A stretch of 47,167 nt of DNA from an uncultured Lachnospiraceae bacterium (GCA_910584325.1 CAJTZH010000011.1:1-47167), one strand, 5' to 3'; positions 1-6,863 are shown, counted from the stretch's first letter. A program made the numbers and translations. Notes: generated from the letters alone by a model not told the origin.

Positions 1-2
1 AA

Positions 3-80
3 CCGGCAAAAGCCCCGGCCCTGGAAACGATGCGGATCATGTTTGCCGAGCTGTGTTTAAATGCGAGACAGGGGTGGTAG
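3..80 (+). CDS. C-terminal end of an unidentified gene (partial)
   Basis: The frame starting at base 3 stays open from the window edge to a TAG at 78-80, giving 25 residues that end in LNARQGW. The other two forward frames are also open for about 20 codons, so the choice rests on the protein-like composition of this one. Too little is visible to name a family. If real, it is the last host gene before the prophage and converges with the phage transposase. Confidence 0.3.
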   Translation, partial: PAKAPALETMRIMFAELCLNARQGW

Positions 81-186
81 TTTGAGAACCTTGTAAGTTA
101 TGATAGGTGTTAAACAGAAAAAGAAATCGAAAAGATATTCATTCAGTTTGAGATGACAATATCAATTAAAAACTTACAAAGAAAAG

Positions 187-201
187 ACAGAAAAATGAAT
201 A
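187..201 (+). repeat. Left copy of 15-bp direct repeat, candidate attL
   Basis: ACAGAAAAATGAATA occurs here and again, identical, at 10434-10448, on the two sides of the phage gene block. The bases beyond the 15 differ on both sides. A 15-base exact match between two short flanks is unlikely by chance even in AT-rich DNA, so this is a candidate attachment-site duplication. No site-specific recombinase other than the IS30-type transposase is seen in the element. Confidence 0.5.
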
Positions 202-299
202 TGAAAATGTCAAGAAAAAAAGTAGAAATTTTTTAAAAAATTTTAATACAATCCATAAGGCATTGTATTTCATGGAAAAGAACCATAAATTACTTGTTT

Positions 300-332
300 T
301 TGACAACACTTAACTAGAGGGTATAGTATAAT
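300..332 (+). promoter_or_regulatory. Possible promoter reading into the 3' side of the phage operon
   Basis: TTGACA at 300-305 is followed after 16 bases by TATAGT (322-327), with a better TATAAT at 327-332 but 21-base spacing. It would transcribe rightward, through the palindrome at 311-360 and antisense to the transposase. The -10 elements lie inside that palindrome, so the match may be incidental. Confidence 0.3.
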
Positions 333-360
333 ATATTTTATATATTATACCCCCTAGTTA
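311..360. repeat. 50-base imperfect palindrome beyond the transposase gene
   Basis: The outer arms TAACTAG (311-317) and CTAGTTA (354-360) are perfect and continue as AGGGTATA against TATACCCC with one mismatch; the centre is an AT-rich self-complementary stretch. It lies 28 bases past the transposase stop codon on the minus strand. It has no downstream T-run, so it is not a classical terminator. It could be a transcript-end hairpin, a transposase site, or a regulatory site. Confidence 0.6.
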
Positions 361-388
361 AAAGCAGTCACTATTCAGTTACCATTAA

Positions 389-1411
389 TTACACAAAGCC
401 GTATTCCGTGGCTACATCCTTAGAACACCTACCACCAAGAAGTTTTCTTGGAATGCTATTGATATAGTCCTGTACGCCTTTGATATAATCCTCACTGAAC
501 TGTGAGAAATCCGAACCCTTAGGGCAGAAACGGCGGACAATCCTGTTTGTATTTTCATTTGTTCCACGTTCCGAACTGCAATACGGATGACAATAGTATA
601 TCTTGGTTCTGACAGCGTTTTCATTCAAACAGGACTTTTCCATAGATTTATAATCAAGAAATTCACAACCATTATCACACGTTATTGATTTAAACATATA
701 AGGAAAATTTCCCTTATATGTTTCTTCTAACCTGTCAAGTATCTGTACGGTATTCTGTGTAGTCTTTCCCGTGGTCTTAAAAACAAGAGTGTCTCTGGAT
801 AACCGTTCAACCATTGTAACAAGGGTTTCTTTAGAGCCGTTCTTACAACCCTCAATAGAATCCATTTCCCAGTGCCCGAAATCAAGCCGTTTATTGATAT
901 GTTTCGGGCGGTTTTCAATCGAACAGCCTTTTTTATTATTCAGTGCAATACCTGTTGTTTTTGTTCTGTTATTTTTCTTTTTCCGCTTATAAATCAAATG
1001 TTTCGGGCGGAGATTATAGAAAACCTTGCTGTAGATATAATTATAAAGTGTTGACAGGCAAATATTTACAGGTATTCCCTCATTACGGCATATTTCTAAT
1101 GCACTGTAAGGTGAATACCTGTTGTTTATTATCAAATATTCTATTCTGTCAGCTAAAACAATATTATTTCCTATCGCAAGGTTGCGCCCTTTGTTATGTC
1201 CACGTTCAATTCTAACACGTTCCCCAGTGTCTGCTAGGTATCTTGTTACGGTCCTTAATTCAGTATCAAGCAGTTCAACAGAACCGCGCTTAATTTCACG
1301 GTATATTGTCGGGTTCGGGCGGTTTAATTTCTTTGATATCTCATACGGTGTCAATCCCTCATTCAAATACTGTTCTATCAGATACCGTTCCCTTATTGTA
1401 AGATGTCCCAT
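389..1411 (-). CDS. IS30-family DDE transposase, probable phage integration enzyme
   Basis: 340 aa, full length for the IS30 family. The N terminus (residues 3-45) carries the helix-turn-helix typical of the family (LTIRERYLIEQYL, then ISKKLNRPNPTIYREIKR). The catalytic triad is complete: D184 in HWEMDSIEG, D246 in TCDNGCEF and E281 in SSERGTNENTNR, the signature IS30 motifs. The start is supported by GAAGGGGGTG five bases upstream. It follows the replication gene by only 36 bases on the same strand, and I see no terminal inverted repeats hugging this gene alone. It therefore looks like the last gene of the phage operon rather than a separate insertion sequence. Spiroplasma phage SpV1 is a known case of a filamentous phage carrying an IS30-type transposase. 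Its role as the integrase here is inference. Confidence 0.9.
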   Translation of the reverse strand: MGHLTIRERYLIEQYLNEGLTPYEISKKLNRPNPTIYREIKRGSVELLDTELRTVTRYLADTGERVRIERGHNKGRNLAIGNNIVLADRIEYLIINNRYSPYSALEICRNEGIPVNICLSTLYNYIYSKVFYNLRPKHLIYKRKKKNNRTKTTGIALNNKKGCSIENRPKHINKRLDFGHWEMDSIEGCKNGSKETLVTMVERLSRDTLVFKTTGKTTQNTVQILDRLEETYKGNFPYMFKSITCDNGCEFLDYKSMEKSCLNENAVRTKIYYCHPYCSSERGTNENTNRIVRRFCPKGSDFSQFSEDYIKGVQDYINSIPRKLLGGRCSKDVATEYGFV

Positions 1412-1427
1412 AAAAACACCCCCTTCA

Positions 1428-1447
1428 TTTTCCGCACGTGCGGAAAA
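1428..1447. repeat. Perfect 20-bp palindrome, copy 1 of the CCGCACGTGC motif
   Basis: TTTTCCGCACGTGCGGAAAA is perfectly symmetrical. It fills the gap between the replication gene stop and the transposase ribosome binding site. It is the best copy of a motif found five times in the prophage (2263-2272, 3013-3023, 5993-6004, 7839-7848) and not noticed in the 36 kb of host DNA. Confidence 0.85.
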
Positions 1448-2233
1448 TTACTTTCTGTTGATGTGGAATACAGACATATTGTTATCAGTAAAAGGCATAT
1501 CCAAAGAAGTGCTATAGCTGATATTGTCAAAGGAATTTAACAGCGTGTCCATTTCGTCAACCATAAGTTCCGTTATAACAGGCTTGTTTAGATTACGGCT
1601 TGACCAGTACCTTTTTTTGTTCGCGGTAAGACAGCACAAATCTTTTGTAATATACTTTGTGATATAGCTTGCGCATCTTGCATTGTCCTCAACAAGAGAG
1701 CAGGAAGAGAAGCCGAAACCGTATTGTTTCAATGTGTAGTTTGTTTTTCCCCTGTAAAAGTGAGGTTCTACAAACTCAAGGTTTCCGCAGTCTGAAAACA
1801 ACCCGTGGAAATGATATTTCTTACCGTCCTTATGGAGTTCGGGAACGAGAATATATTTTAAATCGGGCGCATACCGTTTTCTAATGTTTTTTAACCAGTT
1901 CGAGAGGAAAACAACAAGTTTGTCGTAATTATCGCTTGGATACCGTTCAGGGTCGAACGTGAATGTAACAAACCAGTTCCATATATTAGCTTGTGCGATA
2001 CTGTAAATAATATTTTTCGTTCTTGCCATACTGACATACACACTGTGTTGTCGTTTGCTCTCAAGCTGTTCGGGTGACAGCATGGACTGTCTTTCTTTTG
2101 TTTCGGCTATCTCTTTAGCACGCTGTTCTTTTTGGAGAGCCGTGAGCCGTCTGACAGGTTTTTTATAATATTTCACTTCCGTGTTGCCGGGATACTCGGT
2201 CACTTTTGCGTTGTACTTCATTATTTTAGCCAT
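1448..2233 (-). CDS. Rolling-circle replication initiator (HUH endonuclease, G2P/Rep-like)
   Basis: 261 aa. The order of motifs is that of single-stranded DNA phage and plasmid Rep proteins: motif I FVTFTFDPE (88-96), the metal-binding HUH motif as H141-F-H143 in KKYHFHGLFSDC, and motif III with Y190 and Y194 in YITKYITK, where K193 sits between the tyrosines. It would nick the double-strand origin and drive strand-displacement replication, like gpII of M13. The basic N-terminal 60 residues may contact DNA. An AAAAGGAC element lies about 10 bases before the start. It sits downstream of the Zot-like gene after a 177-base gap and just upstream of the transposase, all on one strand. Confidence 0.9.
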   Translation of the reverse strand: MAKIMKYNAKVTEYPGNTEVKYYKKPVRRLTALQKEQRAKEIAETKERQSMLSPEQLESKRQHSVYVSMARTKNIIYSIAQANIWNWFVTFTFDPERYPSDNYDKLVVFLSNWLKNIRKRYAPDLKYILVPELHKDGKKYHFHGLFSDCGNLEFVEPHFYRGKTNYTLKQYGFGFSSCSLVEDNARCASYITKYITKDLCCLTANKKRYWSSRNLNKPVITELMVDEMDTLLNSFDNISYSTSLDMPFTDNNMSVFHINRK

Positions 2234-2410
2234 AATTTTTCATGTCCTTTTCATTTGGTTTTCCGCACGTGCTGTTTTTATCGGCTTGCGTTGTGCGGTA
2301 CTGGTTTTTGAGTGTGACACTTAAACGTTGACATTGACAAGATAAACTACCGTATATTATATATATATTTATATATGCGTGACCGCCCTGTTGCCTGTCG
2401 CATATGTGGT
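2234..2410. other. Non-coding gap between Zot-like and Rep genes
   Basis: The gap holds the second copy of the CCGCACGTGC motif (2263-2272) about 30 bases upstream of the rep start, a tract of alternating TA (about 2353-2377), and one arm of a strong hairpin. No convincing minus-strand promoter was found. Confidence 0.5.
2263..2272. repeat. CCGCACGTGC motif, copy 2
   Basis: CCGCACGTGC flanked by T-rich sequence on both sides, just upstream of the replication gene. The last base of the 12-bp palindrome differs (CT instead of CG). The position before rep, like copy 1 before the transposase, would suit an operator. Confidence 0.7.
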
Positions 2411-2447
2411 TTAACCCCTCGCAGGCTCGGGGCATGCCACATATGCG
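2399..2447. repeat. Long hairpin over the 3' end of the Zot-like gene
   Basis: Arms CGCATATGTGG (2399-2409) and CCACATATGCG (2437-2447) are exact 11-bp complements, with an inner CCCC/GGGG pairing in the loop. It overlaps the stop codon of the Zot-like gene (2411-2413) and no T-run follows on either strand. It could stabilise or process the mRNA, or form part of a replication signal. Confidence 0.6.
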
Positions 2448-3262
2448 CCATTCAACAATTCGTACACGCACTCCGCCCATATCTTATCACGTCTTGCTTT
2501 TTCCTTCTGTTCTTCCGTGAGAAAAACTTTCCCCTTGATGTGCTGGGTTGTTGCAAAACTGTCGTATATGTCATAATATGCCTCATAATTGTTGTTGAAA
2601 TAGCTTTTCAAGTGGTTTAATTTATTGTTTTTGAGGGCATAGAGTGTTTCAACGCATAAAAAAGCATGTCCGCCCCTTAAAACGGCAAACATTTTCCAAA
2701 AACCCTTATAATTAATATAATCTCTGTGTTCCACCTTGGTTTGCAGGATTGCCTGTATTTTCTTGTCTATCCCTTTGTCGGTCTGGCTTTCCAAGATACA
2801 GTCAAAACCATAGTGGCGGTGCATACGGAAAAATTCAACCCATGAAATACGGTCAGACTTATTCCATGCCCTGTTGTCGAAAAAATCCTCACATTCCGAG
2901 ATTGCAACAAGGGTCTGACCCTCTTCATACTGGAATTTATCGTTGTACTTATGGAAGTTTTCGGCGAATCCGTACAAACCCTCTATATACGAATACTTAT
3001 CGGGTCTTTCGTCCGCACGTGCGTTTTTCTTCTGCCCGGGGTAAGTGAACGCATTTTTCAACAGTTCATGCCCGGGGACGCAAACAAGTGTTCCAACGTT
3101 GTCAATACCGCGGGAACGGGCAAGTTTTAATATTTCTTCTTCCTTTAAACTGATGTTAATGCAGATAACGTTCTTTCCATGAAAAAGCCAGTCCTCGCAG
3201 ATAGTTTTTGCTAGGTGCAGGGACTTACCAGAACCGGGAACACCGCAGTAAAAATATACCAA
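2411..3262 (-). CDS. zot: Zot/pI-like filamentous phage assembly ATPase
   Basis: 283 aa. The N terminus begins directly with a P-loop, GVPGSGKS (7-14). A Walker B-like strand TLVAISECEDFF lies at 117-128, and the family's FFRMHRHYGFDCILESQ segment follows at 144-160, ending in the sensor glutamine. These are hallmarks of the Zot/gpI family that powers extrusion of filamentous virions. The start is TTG, preceded by AAGGGGGTG seven bases upstream. Unlike most relatives I see no clear membrane span in the C-terminal half, so membrane attachment may depend on a partner such as the pVI-like protein upstream. One copy of the CCGCACGTGC palindrome is embedded in frame, read as NARAD (80-84). Confidence 0.88.
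   Translation of the reverse strand: MVYFYCGVPGSGKSLHLAKTICEDWLFHGKNVICINISLKEEEILKLARSRGIDNVGTLVCVPGHELLKNAFTYPGQKKNARADERPDKYSYIEGLYGFAENFHKYNDKFQYEEGQTLVAISECEDFFDNRAWNKSDRISWVEFFRMHRHYGFDCILESQTDKGIDKKIQAILQTKVEHRDYINYKGFWKMFAVLRGGHAFLCVETLYALKNNKLNHLKSYFNNNYEAYYDIYDSFATTQHIKGKVFLTEEQKEKARRDKIWAECVYELLNGAYVACPEPARG
3013..3023. repeat. CCGCACGTGC motif, copy 3, inside the Zot-like gene
   Basis: CCGCACGTGCG followed by TTTTT. On the coding strand it is read as N-A-R-A-D. Copy 5, inside the ssDNA-binding protein gene, is read in the same frame as N-A-R-A-E. Confidence 0.7.
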
Positions 3263-3274
3263 ACAGCCACCCCC

Positions 3275-3559
3275 TTAAAAAAGGAACTTGAATATCTTTT
3301 CAACCAGTTCACTTTTAGACGCAAGGGTGCCCTGTATATAGCAGTAACCGAAATATGCAGTAAGAGCAGAAAGCCATACCTCAAGAATTTTCTCAAACAT
3401 GTCAAACGGAATGAACCAGTTCACCATGCCGAGAACGTCATATTCAAAATCAAACTGGATAAATGTAATAAATGGAGAAAAGGGAGAGTTAGGCAGAAGA
3501 CTGAATAACCCTTCCAATAACTGATTAAAAGAACCAACTAATAACGTTAATACGTCCAT
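3275..3559 (-). CDS. pVI-like minor virion membrane protein
   Basis: 94 aa from the ATG at 3559; an ATG two codons earlier (3565) is possible but sits almost on top of the AAAGGGGT ribosome binding site. The protein is hydrophobic, with two or three likely membrane segments (about residues 3-24, 35-57 and 62-80) and a basic C terminus. It lies between the pIII-like gene and the Zot-like gene, exactly where gVI lies in M13-type phages (III-VI-I). Sequence similarity to pVI cannot be shown by eye; the assignment rests on position, size and hydrophobicity. In M13, pVI and pIII together cap the virion end that leaves the cell last. Confidence 0.7.
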   Translation of the reverse strand: MDVLTLLVGSFNQLLEGLFSLLPNSPFSPFITFIQFDFEYDVLGMVNWFIPFDMFEKILEVWLSALTAYFGYCYIQGTLASKSELVEKIFKFLF

Positions 3560-3571
3560 ATACATACCCCT

Positions 3572-5746
3572 TTACTTGTTTTTAAACTGTATGGTCAGCC
3601 TGTAAAGATAAACCATAAATGTAAGCGCCAAAAATGAGCGTAGTAATTCGGAAAATTTTTCATAATCCTCTAAGTCCACGTCAAGCACAAAGTCGTAACC
3701 GACATTATACCCAAGAATATTGAAATCTATGGGAATGTCCATTTTAAATTTTGGAGCAACGGGTTCGGATTCCAATAATACCATGACATTCGCAATATCC
3801 CAAGGAATGGATAAGGGAAACTTTGTTTTCATGGTTTCAAGAGCGGTAAGCTGTGAGGAAATCTTAGAAAGCTGGTCACTAATCTCTTCTTCCCCGAACA
3901 AGTCTAAAATTAAATCCGCAACATCTGTTCCGACAAGAAGTGCTAGTTTTGTATTCATTTTTTCCAACAGCTTTTTCATTTCCTCAAGCAGTTTCTTAAT
4001 ATCCTCAAAAAATGCACTGCTGTCGGTAAGATATTCCGAAATGGTGTCGAAACTGTCCGTGAATACCTTTTTAATGTCCTGTAATTCTGTAATGATATCC
4101 TTATCAAAACCAAGGCTTTTTGAAAAATACGTGAATGATGCCTCATAAAAACCGTAATCATGGTCTTTCTGGTTTGCAATCAGATTTCTAATTCCTGTAA
4201 GCAGTTCATTCACATTTTCAAAGTATCCGCTTAAATCATCACTAAGGGCATACAGTTTTTCATAATATAGTTCTATGTAAAAGAATATTTCGTTCTTTTC
4301 CTCGTCAGTCAGTCCGCCCCCTGTTGTTCCTGTGCCGTTTTCAATGTTCCATTCAAGCAGGAAGTCAAACAGTTCGTCGAAATTGATATTGACCTCTATG
4401 GAAGAGAAATCAAAAACCGTATCACCGTTTTCGTTGACTTTGACAATTCCGCTGTTCTGGAGCGCATCCAAAAGCGTTTTCAAATACTCCATGTCATTCT
4501 GGAAAAACTCCTCATTGGTGGAAAGTATCTGGTTAAGTATCTCCTTGATGTCCTGTAAGTTATCGTTTACACCGTCAAGACCTTTGTTTACATCATCTAA
4601 AGAACCGCTTATTTTGTCCAACTCGGCAGAAAGGGTACTGTCTATAATCTGCTGTAATTCGTCAGCATTTACGGCATTAGTAACGTTGTTGTTTATGGTG
4701 TTGTAAATGTTCTGGACATTCTCATTTGTATATTTGTTTATGGTTTCTTGGTTTAACGTGATATCTTGATATGTTTTGTTGTAATAGTCACTTGTGTAAT
4801 ATGCTATAGGCTTGCTATTCACATAATCATATAAATCATTCAACGAATTAAAAACCGGAATGGGCTGACCGCAAAAAACACCATTATATCCGGCACGGTT
4901 ACATTTATATATACTGTTTGCAGTATCAGCAGTAACAACACCATAGCCAGAAGACCAAACGACATTATTAGCTCCAAGTGTTTCCTGTAAAGAAGATAAA
5001 GAATATTCCGTCAATTTACAATTATTTAACCAACGTCCACCAATACCAAAGACTAAAACCGGAAGAGTAGAATTTAATTCTTTATCGACAAAAGATATAT
5101 AGCCACGGTCAATATAGGCATACCGAAATTTTGTAAAATCTATTGCATCAAATAAATCCCAAGAAGAATTTGGCTGACCAAAAGCGCCAAATGTATCAAA
5201 ATATTTTCGAAATGCAACATATGAAGTGCCATCCGTTGGAAAACGGGCAGAATAATGTTCATAATAAACCTTGGAACTGCCGGGATAGTAAATAGTGTAA
5301 GGTTCTTTGGTTTTTATGTATTGTTCCACTAAGTTGCGGAGTTGTAACAGGGTATCGGCTGACATAATAAGATTACCCTTTGTATCATAAGTTAATGAAT
5401 GAGGTGTATCTTTTAAAAAATTACTAATAAAATCGGTAACTAATTCTCTATCATCACTAGAAATTCCAAGTTGTGTCATTATATAATTTAATACCTTTTC
5501 ATTCATAAAAGGCGAACCGTCAAGAATAGTGACATGTTCATTAAAATATTGCCAATAATCATTCTCGTCTATAAACCACAAATCAAAATCAGATGCATAG
5601 TAGGTATGCGTATCATCTTGATTTTTAACAGGTTCTGCAAAGACCTTAACCGAGAAATAAGGCGAAAATATACATGAAAGCATAATAATACAGATAATAA
5701 CGACTGATAGTATACGTTTTAAAATATTTGATAACCCTTTGCACAT
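3572..5746 (-). CDS. pIII-like adsorption/minor coat protein
   Basis: 724 aa, large for a pIII. A signal peptide is clear: positive N terminus, hydrophobic core at about 12-30 and likely cleavage after VFA (residue 37). The body to about residue 340 is Tyr/Asp/Ser-rich and probably globular. It is followed by Asn-rich and coiled-coil stretches (about 345-440), a short Gly/Thr linker (GTGTTGGG, about 470-478), a second set of coiled coils (about 480-640) and a C-terminal membrane anchor ending in a short basic tail (last 25 residues). Signal peptide, N domains, glycine linker and C-terminal anchor is the pIII plan. The N-terminal part would bind the host receptor. An isolated GGAG lies 8 bases before the ATG, and a terminator lies just upstream. 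Confidence 0.85.
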   Translation of the reverse strand: MCKGLSNILKRILSVVIICIIMLSCIFSPYFSVKVFAEPVKNQDDTHTYYASDFDLWFIDENDYWQYFNEHVTILDGSPFMNEKVLNYIMTQLGISSDDRELVTDFISNFLKDTPHSLTYDTKGNLIMSADTLLQLRNLVEQYIKTKEPYTIYYPGSSKVYYEHYSARFPTDGTSYVAFRKYFDTFGAFGQPNSSWDLFDAIDFTKFRYAYIDRGYISFVDKELNSTLPVLVFGIGGRWLNNCKLTEYSLSSLQETLGANNVVWSSGYGVVTADTANSIYKCNRAGYNGVFCGQPIPVFNSLNDLYDYVNSKPIAYYTSDYYNKTYQDITLNQETINKYTNENVQNIYNTINNNVTNAVNADELQQIIDSTLSAELDKISGSLDDVNKGLDGVNDNLQDIKEILNQILSTNEEFFQNDMEYLKTLLDALQNSGIVKVNENGDTVFDFSSIEVNINFDELFDFLLEWNIENGTGTTGGGLTDEEKNEIFFYIELYYEKLYALSDDLSGYFENVNELLTGIRNLIANQKDHDYGFYEASFTYFSKSLGFDKDIITELQDIKKVFTDSFDTISEYLTDSSAFFEDIKKLLEEMKKLLEKMNTKLALLVGTDVADLILDLFGEEEISDQLSKISSQLTALETMKTKFPLSIPWDIANVMVLLESEPVAPKFKMDIPIDFNILGYNVGYDFVLDVDLEDYEKFSELLRSFLALTFMVYLYRLTIQFKNK

Positions 5747-5760
5747 TTAATCTACTCCAT

Positions 5761-5790
5761 AAAAAAAACTAGGTACAAAACCTAGTCTTT
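5761..5790 (-). terminator. Bidirectional-looking terminator between small coat genes and gIII
   Basis: Arms ACTAGGT (5768-5774) and ACCTAGT (5780-5786) with a 5-base loop are flanked by eight A and six T bases, so a U-tract follows the hairpin in both directions. On the minus strand it ends transcription after the small virion genes. M13 has its central terminator at the equivalent place, after gVIII and before gIII. Confidence 0.85.
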
Positions 5791-5919
5791 TTTATGAAAT
5801 AATGATAAAATTTTTTTAAGGATTTCATAAATGATATCACCAACTTTAAAAAATAATTTAGTGAAAAGAAAATGTACACATATGAAACCAACTATTACAT
5901 AAATTGCCAAAAGTTCCAT
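5782..5919 (-). CDS. Small single-span membrane protein (45 aa), probable minor virion protein
   Basis: 45 aa, start ATG at 5919 preceded by TTGGGGGT. One hydrophobic segment (about 2-25: LLAIYVIVGFICVHFLFTKL) is followed by an amphipathic, Lys-rich tail ending HKKD. Size and topology fit the small end-cap proteins pVII/pIX of filamentous phages or a second coat subunit. It has its own promoter and its stop codon lies inside the terminator. Confidence 0.7.
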   Translation of the reverse strand: MELLAIYVIVGFICVHFLFTKLFFKVGDIIYEILKKILSLFHKKD

Positions 5920-5941
5920 GCATATACCCCCAACTTCCTAA

Positions 5942-5970
5942 ATTCTACCATTTTTTGACTAGCTTTGCAA
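5942..5970 (-). promoter_or_regulatory. Internal phage promoter
   Basis: On the minus strand TTGCAA (5970-5965) and TAGAAT (5947-5942) are separated by exactly 17 bases, a good sigma-A match, about 23 bases upstream of the 45-aa gene start. With the terminator at 5761-5790 it would make a short, separately controlled transcript. Confidence 0.55.
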
Positions 5971-5992
5971 CCTCTATTTTATTGTTACTTGT

Positions 5993-6004
5993 CCGCACGT
6001 GCGG
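5993..6004. repeat. CCGCACGTGCGG motif, copy 4
   Basis: A perfect 12-bp palindrome, extended by T/A to 14 bp (TCCGCACGTGCGGA), in the non-coding gap between the 41-aa and 45-aa genes, about 25 bases upstream of the internal promoter. Confidence 0.75.
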
Positions 6005-6066
6005 ATTTCTTTGTATGTTTTTTAACAGCAAATTTACTAATCGCGCCGTATTCCCCATAGGCATAC

Positions 6067-6192
6067 CTACCCGAATATATAGGTTATCGCCCACCAGTCT
6101 AGCGCTATTACTCCAATTACAAACAGCGCAAGTCCGGCTAATCCTAAGTATGCCAGTATCTTTGTTTTAGTTTTCGGATTCATCTTCTTCAT
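6067..6192 (-). CDS. Small single-span membrane protein (41 aa), probable minor virion protein
   Basis: 41 aa, starting MKKMNPKTKTK and ending ITYIFG, with one strong hydrophobic span (about 12-31). The ATG at 6192 has AGAGG eight bases upstream; the ATG three codons later has no room for a ribosome binding site. It overlaps the end of the 69-aa gene by 26 bases, which implies translational coupling. A basic N terminus with one span resembles pVII/pIX-type virion proteins. Confidence 0.7.
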   Translation of the reverse strand: MKKMNPKTKTKILAYLGLAGLALFVIGVIALDWWAITYIFG

Positions 6193-6376
6193 AGTCGTTT
6201 ACCTCTTCTTTATTTATTACATACTTTGTTTTACAGTGCCATTCCTGTTTTCTGTATATCCTTTTAACGTCGTCACGGATTGTTTTGATATCCTCACGGA
6301 TTGCTTTGATATTCTTGAATCCGATTACAGTATATACAGTGATTATTACAATACAGACTGTTACTATTAATGCCAT
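6167..6376 (-). CDS. Membrane-anchored small protein with charged tail (69 aa)
   Basis: 69 aa from the ATG at 6376, which has AAGGAGAG seven bases upstream; the longer reading frame extending upstream lacks a ribosome binding site and overlaps the coat gene. One N-terminal membrane span (residues 2-18) is followed by a predicted helix rich in Lys/Arg/Asp (KNIKAIREDIKTIRDDVKR) and an acidic end (YEEDESEN). It sits among the virion genes, so a role in assembly or as a minor virion component is plausible. No family is recognised. Confidence 0.7.
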   Translation of the reverse strand: MALIVTVCIVIITVYTVIGFKNIKAIREDIKTIRDDVKRIYRKQEWHCKTKYVINKEEVNDYEEDESEN

Positions 6377-6435
6377 TTTTTGTCTCTCCTTTTTATTTAG
6401 TTGCCCCCTCTGAGCGGTTAGAGGGGGCGGTGTAA

Positions 6436-6681
6436 TTAATGGATTGCCTTGAACAATCCCATTGCCCAACGTGGGACAAACTTGATTGCAAACAGGGTGA
6501 ATCCAGATGCAATAATTGCCGCCGAAGCATTGGCAAGTGCTGAAGTAAGGTCATCAAGACCGTCAACCATGTGTTCCGACATGCTGTCAACGATTTTTGC
6601 AACATCAGTTTTATTGCCGATGTTGACGTCAACATCTACCTCGCTTGCAATTCTTAAAGCGTTTGTTGCTAATTCAGGCAT
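6436..6681 (-). CDS. Candidate major coat protein (pVIII-like, 81 aa)
   Basis: 81 aa with a strong AAGGAAGGAG ribosome binding site. The N-terminal half is acidic and helical (EVDVDVNIGNKTDVAKIVD). A run of small residues and a hydrophobic helix follow (about 46-68, LANASAAIIASGFTLFAIKF), then a short basic, aromatic C terminus (PRWAMGLFKAIH). Acidic N terminus, membrane span and basic C terminus is the pVIII plan: the basic end contacts the packaged DNA. There is no leader peptide, as in the Pf3 coat protein. It lies between the 49-aa and 69-aa genes, upstream of the terminator and gIII. Mass spectrometry of virions would settle it. Confidence 0.75.
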   Translation of the reverse strand: MPELATNALRIASEVDVDVNIGNKTDVAKIVDSMSEHMVDGLDDLTSALANASAAIIASGFTLFAIKFVPRWAMGLFKAIH

Positions 6682-6713
6682 GTTTTTTCTCCTTCCTGTA
6701 CGTTATGTACTCA

Positions 6714-6863
6714 TTATTTTATATCAATAAGGTTTACAACCTTAGAGATACCCTCTGCTATGGCGGAAAAAAACAGGTATATTAAAAATCCCGCTACCGC
6801 CCCGATTATCATAAATTCTATATATGACTGTGCTAAGAATTCTAAAAACTCTACATTCTCCAT
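6714..6863 (-). CDS. Small single-span membrane protein (49 aa)
   Basis: 49 aa, beginning MENVEFLEFLAQ, with a hydrophobic segment at about 17-36 and ending VVNLIDIK. The start overlaps the end of the 116-aa gene by 13 bases, suggesting coupled translation; only a weak GGGGG lies upstream. It is in the coat-gene block and 30 bases before the candidate major coat gene. Likely a minor virion protein; no family is recognised. Confidence 0.65.
   Translation of the reverse strand: MENVEFLEFLAQSYIEFMIIGAVAGFLIYLFFSAIAEGISKVVNLIDIK

Larger units (their letters stand above)
81..388. other. AT-rich non-coding left flank of the prophage
   Basis: No gene is visible. The stretch holds the left copy of a 15-bp direct repeat (187-201), an AT palindrome at 226-243, a small hairpin (arms AATACAAT 245-252 and ATTGTATT 262-269) and a long palindrome at 311-360. 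It lies between the possible host gene end and the stop codon of the phage transposase. Confidence 0.6.

Noticed and set aside
311..360. XerCD dif site as the phage integration site
   Set aside because: The palindrome and the 15-bp repeats do not match the Firmicutes dif consensus (no XerD-type TTATGTAAACT arm).
389..1411. A separate IS30 insertion sequence inside the prophage
   Set aside because: No matching terminal inverted repeats were found immediately around the gene, and it sits tightly behind rep on the same strand with a phage-type ribosome binding site.
2330..2370. A plus-strand promoter (TTGACA then TATATT) antisense to zot
   Set aside because: Spacing is 13 or 19 bases and the -10 is just part of the TA-rich tract, so the match is weak.
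2226..2480. An 84-codon minus-strand frame between zot and rep
   Set aside because: It overlaps the end of zot and crosses the hairpin and TA tract; composition is not protein-like.
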